Source: 630D-37 sp037478835
GTDB taxonomy: Bacteria > Chloroflexota > Anaerolineae > Anaerolineales > Villigracilaceae
Length of the DNA stretch: 64,000 bases
Assembly: GCA_037478835.1 (NCBI GenBank)
Contig: JBBFLV010000004.1
Location: 186,001 to 250,000, forward strand
Direction of reading: 5' to 3'
Shown here: one piece after another, positions 59,260 to 64,000 of the stretch
How positions within the stretch are numbered: position 1 is the first letter of the stretch
Layout: each line of letters opens with the position of its first letter
Notes under the pieces: generated by a model
The model's database searches: none
What the model saw: only the letters and a program-made list of their open reading frames with translations
Told to the model about the DNA's origin: nothing
Position numbers and translations under genes: made by a program

Positions 59260-60675
59260 TTAGCGGGGTGGATGTTCGCGTAGCAGGGCGTTGTAAAGAT
59301 TGAGATATTCCTGCGCGGCATGCGACCAGGAAAAATCGCGGCTCATGGCGTAGCGTTGCATAGCTTTCCATTCCGGTCGGGAATAAACGGCAAGGGCGCG
59401 TTCGAGCGCCTGTTTCAGTTCCTGCGGATCGGCTTCGTAGAAGAGAAATCCGCTGCGGCCGTCTTCGATGGTATCTTTCAACCCGCCGGTTGCTCGCGCC
59501 AGCGGTAAATTCCCGTAACGCATGGCGATCATCTGGGCAATGCCACAGGGTTCGTAACGAGAAGGCATCAGGAAGAGATCGCCTCCGGCATAGATGCGGC
59601 GTGCCAGGGCGGCATCGAAGCGCAAAAGGACACGCACACGCTGCGGGAACTCCTGCTCTAGACGCTGCAATTCGGCTTCCAGTTGTAGATCGCCGGTGCC
59701 GAGGAAGACGGCTTGCCAGGGAAGGTTGGCACTTTGGCGCAAGGCTTCGATGACCAGGTCAATTCCTTTCTGGAAATCGATGCGCGAGACCATGCTCAAA
59801 AGGGGTGTTTCCGGCTCAAAGGCGAGGCCGAGTTCTTGGAGCAAGTGACGCTTGTTCTCTACCCGTTGTTCGAGCGTTTCGGGTGAAAACGGCGCTGCCA
59901 GAGCCGTATCGTGTGCCGGATCAAATGTTTCGGTATCCAGGCCGTTTAAGATACCGTGGAGATCGTTCAGGCGGGAAAGCAGGAAAGTTTCTAAGCCGCA
60001 GCCGTGTTCGGGGGTCAGGATTTCGCGAGCATAGGTGGGGGAAACGGTCACCAGCGTATCGGCGGCCCAAAGTCCTAAAGGCAGAGGGCGCTGTTGTGCC
60101 CATTCCGGCAGGTTGGTGGATGGTTGGGGGAAATGGTAGGCCTCGAGCAGCTCGCCGATCTCCGGACCGGAAAACGGCAAGTTGTGGATGGTGAGCAAGG
60201 TGCGAAGGTTTGATCCCTTGGTTTCCCGATAGAAATACACTCCCAAAGCCGCCAGTGCCGTGTGCCAATCGTTTAAGTGCAGAATGTGAGGAGACCATTC
60301 TTCCAGATGGGCAAATTCGAGGATCGCTAATGAGAAGAAGACGTATTTCTCGGCATCCAAACGCGGATCGCGCGAATAAACCGGGCCGGCGGCGCGGATC
60401 GGGTCACCGTCGATCAGATAAAGCACAAGGTTGGAGTGACGAGTTTCCAGTACCTGCACTTCTTGAAAGGTGTCACGATAGCGCAGGTTGAAGGAGGTCA
60501 GCGGCAGGGCATTGAGATTTTCTAGGACAGCATGACGTGGCAAAATCAGGCGCACTTCCACATCTTCCAATTCGTTCAAAGCCCGCGGCAGCGCACCGGC
60601 TACATCGCCCAGTCCCCCGATCTTTACCCAGGGTGCGGCCTCGGCGGCGGCGAACAGAACTCGGATTGGACTCAT
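59260..60675 (-). CDS. glgA: Glycogen synthase
   Basis: GT5 enzyme extending glycogen with ADP-glucose, 471 residues. It has the N-terminal KIGGLGDV (KXGGL) donor-binding motif, HLNDWHTAL, the ILNGLDTETFDP block, and the C-terminal catalytic region with MPSRYEPCG. No ribosome binding site precedes ATG 60675; a -10 box is 6 bases upstream, predicting a leaderless message. It is the first gene of the glycogen unit and divergent from the zinc-ribbon gene. Confidence 0.94.
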   Translation of the reverse strand: MSPIRVLFAAAEAAPWVKIGGLGDVAGALPRALNELEDVEVRLILPRHAVLENLNALPLTSFNLRYRDTFQEVQVLETRHSNLVLYLIDGDPIRAAGPVYSRDPRLDAEKYVFFSLAILEFAHLEEWSPHILHLNDWHTALAALGVYFYRETKGSNLRTLLTIHNLPFSGPEIGELLEAYHFPQPSTNLPEWAQQRPLPLGLWAADTLVTVSPTYAREILTPEHGCGLETFLLSRLNDLHGILNGLDTETFDPAHDTALAAPFSPETLEQRVENKRHLLQELGLAFEPETPLLSMVSRIDFQKGIDLVIEALRQSANLPWQAVFLGTGDLQLEAELQRLEQEFPQRVRVLLRFDAALARRIYAGGDLFLMPSRYEPCGIAQMIAMRYGNLPLARATGGLKDTIEDGRSGFLFYEADPQELKQALERALAVYSRPEWKAMQRYAMSRDFSWSHAAQEYLNLYNALLREHPPR

Positions 60676-60681
60676 GGGTGT

Positions 60682-60687
60682 ATTTTA
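60682..60687 (-). promoter_or_regulatory. -10 box of glgA, leaderless start
   Basis: TAAAAT on the minus strand ends 6 bases before ATG 60675. No ribosome binding site is present in between. Confidence 0.5.
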
Positions 60688-60696
60688 CTGCATCCG

Positions 60697-60725
60697 TTGT
60701 AACTTTTACGGCATTGCTGTATCTA
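60697..60725 (+). promoter_or_regulatory. Promoter of the zinc-ribbon gene, leaderless start
   Basis: TTGTAA (60697-60702), 17-bp spacer, TATCTA (60720-60725). The -10 box ends 7 bases before GTG 60733, and no ribosome binding site is present. It shares a 57-bp divergent region with the glgA promoter. Confidence 0.5.
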
Positions 60726-60732
60726 AAACGGT

Positions 60733-60945
60733 GTGACAGAGCAAAAACATTCGCCCTCTCCTCTTTCCGACTTTGAGCGTTTGCTGCTTCAAGGCGTGGA
60801 GCCTGCGGAGCGACCGACGATCGTCTATAAAGTCGGTGATCTCTGCCCACAGTGCGGCCGGGGAAAACTGGAGTACAATGGAACCCTCGACCTAGAATGC
60901 CCGGCCTGTGGCTACATTGTCGGTGGAGGGGGCGGGTGTACCTGA
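60733..60945 (+). CDS. Small zinc-ribbon protein
   Basis: 70-residue protein with C-x2-C at 38-41 and C-x2-C at 56-59, spaced as in a zinc ribbon, followed by a glycine-rich end. The N-terminal half is helical and acidic/polar. It starts with GTG. Function unknown; it may bind RNA, DNA or protein. It is the first gene of a set with redox proteins, but 47 bases separate it from the next gene, which has its own GGAG site. Confidence 0.7.
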   Translation: MTEQKHSPSPLSDFERLLLQGVEPAERPTIVYKVGDLCPQCGRGKLEYNGTLDLECPACGYIVGGGGGCT

Positions 60946-60992
60946 TAACCCCAAATTTTTTGCCCCGTGTGGGCAGTTAAGGAGAGTGACAT

Positions 60993-61658
60993 ATGAAACT
61001 ACTAAACGAAAGTATCACCCAACAGGTGCGGGAGGTCTTTGAAGGCCTGCAACATCCTGTTCACATCCTCTTCTTCGGCCGCAAGAGCGGTTGCGAATAC
61101 TGTGAAGAGACGCAACAGTTGCTGGAAGAGGTCACGGCGCTTTCGGATAAGCTCAGCCTGAGCGTTTACGATCTGGATGCCGATTCGGATGTGGCCCAAC
61201 TTTATCAGGTGGATAAGGCGCCCGGCATTGTCATTGCGGCCAAAGAAGGAGATCAGATCACCGATCTGGGCATTCGCTATGCCGGCATCCCTTCCGGCCA
61301 CGAATTTACGTCCCTGATCCAGGACATCTTGATCGTCTCTAGCCGCGATTCCGGCCTCAGCCAGAGCACGCGCGAGTTCCTGCGTTCGTTGGATAAGCCG
61401 CTCCATTTGCAGGTGTTCGTCACGCCTACCTGTCCCTACTGTCCGCGTGCTGTGGTCCTGGCGCATATGATGGCGATGGAGAACCCCAAGATGATCCGTG
61501 CCGAGATGATCGAGGCGCTGGAATTTCCGGAGCTGGCGGATAAATACGGCGTCAGCGGTGTGCCGCATACCACGATCAACGATGGGAAGGGAACGGTGAT
61601 CGGGGCCGTGCCGGAGACCCACCTGCTGACGGAGATCCGTGCCGCGTTGGCTCGTTGA
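60993..61658 (+). CDS. Glutaredoxin-like protein disulfide oxidoreductase
   Basis: Cytoplasmic thiol-disulfide protein of 221 residues with two thioredoxin-fold domains. Active sites are CEYC (about 35-38) and CPYC (about 149-152), the two-domain layout of protein disulfide oxidoreductases known mainly from thermophilic archaea and bacteria. A cis-Pro is visible in VSGVPHTT. It should form or isomerise disulfides inside the cell. GGAGAG precedes the ATG. It is followed at 9 bases by the NifX-like gene. Confidence 0.88.
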   Translation: MKLLNESITQQVREVFEGLQHPVHILFFGRKSGCEYCEETQQLLEEVTALSDKLSLSVYDLDADSDVAQLYQVDKAPGIVIAAKEGDQITDLGIRYAGIPSGHEFTSLIQDILIVSSRDSGLSQSTREFLRSLDKPLHLQVFVTPTCPYCPRAVVLAHMMAMENPKMIRAEMIEALEFPELADKYGVSGVPHTTINDGKGTVIGAVPETHLLTEIRAALAR

Positions 61659-61666
61659 GGTGATCC

Positions 61667-62041
61667 ATGAGCACCGTGCGCATTGCGGCGGTAACCGAAG
61701 ATGGGGAGCGCCTTTCCGCCCATTTTGGAATGGCGCCCCTTTATCGTGTCTTCACCATCGAGAATGGGCAGATCGTGGCCGAAGAGGTACGTCAGAAGCC
61801 GCATCATCTCCATCACCCTCATGAGAACGGGCACGATCAGCCTCATTTCCATGCCGATATGTTCGCTCCGATCGGCGATTGTCAGGTGTTGCTGGTGGGT
61901 GGGATGGGCGAACCGGCCTATCGCAAAGCGTTGGCTGCCGGATTGCAAGTGATCCTTGTCGGAGGTCCCATCCGCGAAGCAGTGATGGCCTATCTCCAGG
62001 GCACGCTCGAAAGCGATCTCCGTCGCATTCATCATCGCTGA
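61667..62041 (+). CDS. NifX/NafY-like dinitrogenase cofactor-binding domain protein
   Basis: Protein of 124 residues of the NifX/NifB-C-terminal fold, with the conserved N-terminal AAVTEDGERLSAHFGMAPLYRVF block and a C-terminal Rossmann-like part. A His-rich stretch (about 45-65) may bind metal. In organisms without nitrogenase, as probably here (no nif genes), such proteins are linked to metal or sulfur handling. The preceding gene is a disulfide oxidoreductase and the next a thioredoxin-like protein. Confidence 0.84.
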   Translation: MSTVRIAAVTEDGERLSAHFGMAPLYRVFTIENGQIVAEEVRQKPHHLHHPHENGHDQPHFHADMFAPIGDCQVLLVGGMGEPAYRKALAAGLQVILVGGPIREAVMAYLQGTLESDLRRIHHR

Positions 62042-62050
62042 GAGGGAAAA

Positions 62051-62650
62051 ATGAGCAGAGCGCATGCTGTGAAGAAGAGGAAAAAGAGCGTGAATCGGGC
62101 GGCGCCTTCAGGAACTTCGCTGACGCTCATCTTCGTCGGCGCGGCTCTGATCGTGATCGGTGTGATCGCCATGGTTGCTCTTAGCCGCCCGGCCCAAACC
62201 GAGAGCGAGCAAGTTTCCGCCGTGCCGGCCCAGGTTGAGTTTGCGGCTCCCTCCCTGACCTTGAGCGATCTGCAGGGCACGCCGCGTGCTTTGAGCGATT
62301 ACCGCGGACAGGTTGTGTTGGTTAACTTGTGGGCTACCTGGTGTCCACCTTGTAAAGCGGAAATGCCCACCTTGGATGCCTATTATCAGGCCCATCGCAA
62401 GGAAGGCTTTACTTTGATCGCCATCAATGCCGGCGACCCGGCCGAGCTGGTGCAAGAATTTGTCAAACAGTATCAACTCAGCCTGCCGGTCTGGCTCGAT
62501 CCGCAGAACGAGGCCTCCCGTGTTTTTCAGGTGATGAGCTACCCGTCCTCGTTTGTGATCGATCGCCAGGGTGTTGTGCGTCTGGCTTGGGTGGGCGCGA
62601 TCACCCGGAATATGCTCGAAAAGTACGTTACCCCACTGATAGGAGAGTAG
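62051..62650 (+). CDS. TlpA-like membrane-anchored thioredoxin
   Basis: 199 residues with an N-terminal membrane anchor (about 22-45) and an extracytoplasmic thioredoxin fold with WCPPC (97-101). Such proteins reduce disulfides outside the membrane, for example in cytochrome maturation. The gene is 9 bases after the NifX-like gene and 4 bases before the OsmC gene, so they are co-transcribed. The N-terminus is strongly basic. Confidence 0.87.
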   Translation: MSRAHAVKKRKKSVNRAAPSGTSLTLIFVGAALIVIGVIAMVALSRPAQTESEQVSAVPAQVEFAAPSLTLSDLQGTPRALSDYRGQVVLVNLWATWCPPCKAEMPTLDAYYQAHRKEGFTLIAINAGDPAELVQEFVKQYQLSLPVWLDPQNEASRVFQVMSYPSSFVIDRQGVVRLAWVGAITRNMLEKYVTPLIGE

Positions 62651-62654
62651 CTTT

Positions 62655-63119
62655 ATGGAGGCAAAAGTCACCTGGAAAGGACGATTAACGTTCGATGCGG
62701 TCTCCGATTCCGGCTTCCCGGTGCGTCTGGATACGGACGAGGCCGTCGGCGGGAATAACAGCGGCATTCGTCCGATGGAACTGATGGCCATGAGTTTGGC
62801 CGGGTGTACGGCGATGGATGTGATCTCGATCCTGGAGAAAAAGCGCCAGCAAGTAACGGCCTTTGAAGTGCGCGTGCAGGCCGATCGGGCGACCGAGCAC
62901 CCTAAAGTTTTCACCCATGCGGTGATTGAATATCACGTTACCGGGCACCAGGTGGACGAAGCGGCGGTTGTGCGTGCCATTGAGCTTTCGGCCACACGTT
63001 ACTGCCCGGCGCAGGGAATGCTGGCACGCGTCATGCCGATCGAATTGCGCTATAAGATTTACGAAGAGGAAAACGGTGAGCGGCGGCTGGTGAAAGAGGG
63101 CGAATATCGTCCTGCGTGA
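62655..63119 (+). CDS. OsmC/Ohr-family peroxiredoxin-like protein
   Basis: 154 residues with the OsmC fold. The GNNSGIRPMELMAMSLAGCTAMD segment has the first peroxidatic Cys and the SATRYCPAQGML segment the second. Most members reduce organic hydroperoxides. It closes a five-gene redox set. GGAG lies 9 bases before the ATG, within the TlpA stop region. Confidence 0.85.
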   Translation: MEAKVTWKGRLTFDAVSDSGFPVRLDTDEAVGGNNSGIRPMELMAMSLAGCTAMDVISILEKKRQQVTAFEVRVQADRATEHPKVFTHAVIEYHVTGHQVDEAAVVRAIELSATRYCPAQGMLARVMPIELRYKIYEEENGERRLVKEGEYRPA

Positions 63120-63236
63120 GGTGTTGTGGGCACCTCTGCTCTTGGCAGGCGCGTTCGGTATCCGGTTCTGTGGTTAAATCGAGAGGCGCGTCATTGTGAC
63201 CGGATTGGCAGTATGTTCAAAAAGGGCCAAATTTGT

Positions 63237-63265
63237 TTGACAATTTTGTCACAACGTATTATAAT
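63237..63265 (+). promoter_or_regulatory. Consensus sigma-70 promoter of the S1 gene
   Basis: TTGACA (63237-63242), 17-bp spacer, TATAAT (63260-63265): a perfect consensus. The +1 at about 63272 leaves a leader of about 88 bases, and AAGGAG precedes the ATG. Confidence 0.92.
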
Positions 63266-63359
63266 CAATTGCTGGCCTGCTACAGGAAACAACCGGCGCG
63301 CATTGCATGGTGCGAAGAAAAATGCGCCGTAAATTATTTGTCAAAAGAAGGAGAAAACC

Positions 63360-64000
63360 ATGGAAATTCTTGAATTGCCTGCCCTCGCCCCGAAAACGAA
63401 GTTATCCGGTACTGTGATCAAAACCTCACTCGCGGGTGCCATTGTTGACATCGGTCAACCGGTGCCGGGAGTGATTCATATTTCTCAATTGCGTAAAGAC
63501 CCGCCTGTCAATCGTGTGGAAGAGGTCGTGCAGGTGGGACAAAAAGTAGAAGTTTGGGTTAAGCGCGTGCGCAATGACCGCATCGAATTGACGATGATCG
63601 AGCCGTTGGCTTTAGAGTGGAAAGAAATGAAACCCGGCATGGTGGTCAAGGGGAAGGTTGTGCGCATCGAAAGCTACGGTGCTTTTGTCGAGATCGGTGC
63701 CGAACGTCCGGCTTTGATCCACATCAGCGAGATGGCGCACCACTTTGTCAAGCATCCCAGTGAAGTGGTGAAAGAAGGCGATGAGATCGAGGCCGTGTTG
63801 TTGAGCGCCGATCGGCGCAAAAAGCAAATTCGCCTGAGTATCAAGGCGCTGCAGCCGCAGCCAGTCGTCGAAGAAGTTCCGGTGGCCGAAGCGCCAAAAC
63901 CGGAACGGGCGGCGAAGGGCAAGAAGGCCAAAAAGGCGGTGGCCCAAGAACAAGAAAAGCACGAAGCGGAAGAGCAATCTACCACCGAATTGACCGCAAT
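63360..64000 (+). CDS. S1 RNA-binding domain protein (3' end cut off)
   Basis: Open frame from ATG 63360 to the window end with no stop (213 codons seen). It contains two S1 domains (about 10-75 and 90-160: VKGKVVRIESYGAFVEIG in the second), followed by a Lys/Glu/Ala-rich tail. The strong promoter and domain order resemble ribosomal protein S1-like or other two-S1 RNA-binding proteins. The tail continues beyond the window, so length and family cannot be fixed. Confidence 0.8.
   Translation, partial: MEILELPALAPKTKLSGTVIKTSLAGAIVDIGQPVPGVIHISQLRKDPPVNRVEEVVQVGQKVEVWVKRVRNDRIELTMIEPLALEWKEMKPGMVVKGKVVRIESYGAFVEIGAERPALIHISEMAHHFVKHPSEVVKEGDEIEAVLLSADRRKKQIRLSIKALQPQPVVEEVPVAEAPKPERAAKGKKAKKAVAQEQEKHEAEEQSTTELTA

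Noticed and set aside
1..64000. tRNA or rRNA genes, IS elements, prophage, toxin-antitoxin pairs
   Set aside because: None with convincing structure, terminal repeats or diagnostic motifs were found by eye.

Overview
The window looks like a piece of chromosome from a Chloroflexota bacterium, probably Anaerolineae-like and possibly thermophilic. This is inferred from content, not from a database search: a myo-inositol-phosphate synthase, a TGS-uridine kinase fusion, a glutaredoxin-like protein disulfide oxidoreductase, several DinB-fold proteins, exported proteins with Thr-Pro-rich linkers, TrpB2 under a T-box, cytochrome bd and bacterial-type glycogen genes. Base composition is moderately GC-rich and even. 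I see no prophage, IS element, CRISPR array, tRNA or rRNA. Many neighbouring genes overlap by 4 bases (ATGA or GTGA), so operons are tightly packed.

Layout. 14-1240 (-): GAF histidine kinase, divergent from 1339-6136 (+): inositol-phosphate synthase, nucleotide-sugar dehydrogenase, epimerase and flippase, an envelope glycan/lipid set. 6244-7947: TGS-uridine kinase. 8012-14665: phosphate module with a Pho-box-like 11-bp repeat, pstS-pstC-pstA-pstB, a divergent P-loop kinase, then phoB and phoR. 14722-19190: threonine synthase, AI-2E-type transporter, glycosyltransferase, SGNH-like lipoprotein and a possible micro-ORF. 19222-24353: PfkB kinase, ParA, ParB, amidohydrolase and a histidine kinase. 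24354-24803 is a 450-bp non-coding gap. 24804-27130: CPBP protease, TP-rich membrane protein, thioesterase. 27172-41389 (-): two large units, glpD-glycosyltransferase-phosphatase-ketopantoate reductase, and relA-SAM hydrolase-EcfA fusion-exported protein-rpiB-glycosyltransferase-glpK, followed by a multi-span membrane protein. 41459-41852 (-): RNase P RNA. 42049-44111 (+): strong promoter, tryptophan T-box, 53-aa micro-ORF, trpB2. 44449-48898: superoxide dismutase, enolase, acyltransferase, phosphomutase-like enzyme, methyltransferase. 49186-52135: Rrf2 regulator with cydAB. 52882-55771: coiled-coil protein, Cys-rich small protein, HAD-DinB fusion, DUF92. 55780-60675 (-): glgA-glgC-malQ-membrane protein. 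60733-63119: zinc ribbon, disulfide oxidoreductase, NifX-like, TlpA-like and OsmC proteins (a redox set). 63360-64000: S1-domain protein cut by the window edge.

How the genes work together. PhoR/PhoB probably control pst through the repeat upstream of pstS. GlpK and GlpD feed glycerol into central metabolism; enolase, RpiB and the glycogen enzymes handle carbon flow and storage. CydAB, SodA, the Rrf2 protein and the 60.7-63.1 kb redox set suggest an organism that meets low or fluctuating oxygen. Uncharged tRNA-Trp should switch on trpB2.

The most unusual signal is a set of short tandem arrays with 7-8 bp units (three sequence families, eight loci) in transcribed non-coding DNA, often touching a stop codon; one lies inside the tryptophan T-box. 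A second pattern is promoters whose -10 box sits only 6-7 bases upstream of a start codon, which predicts leaderless mRNAs.
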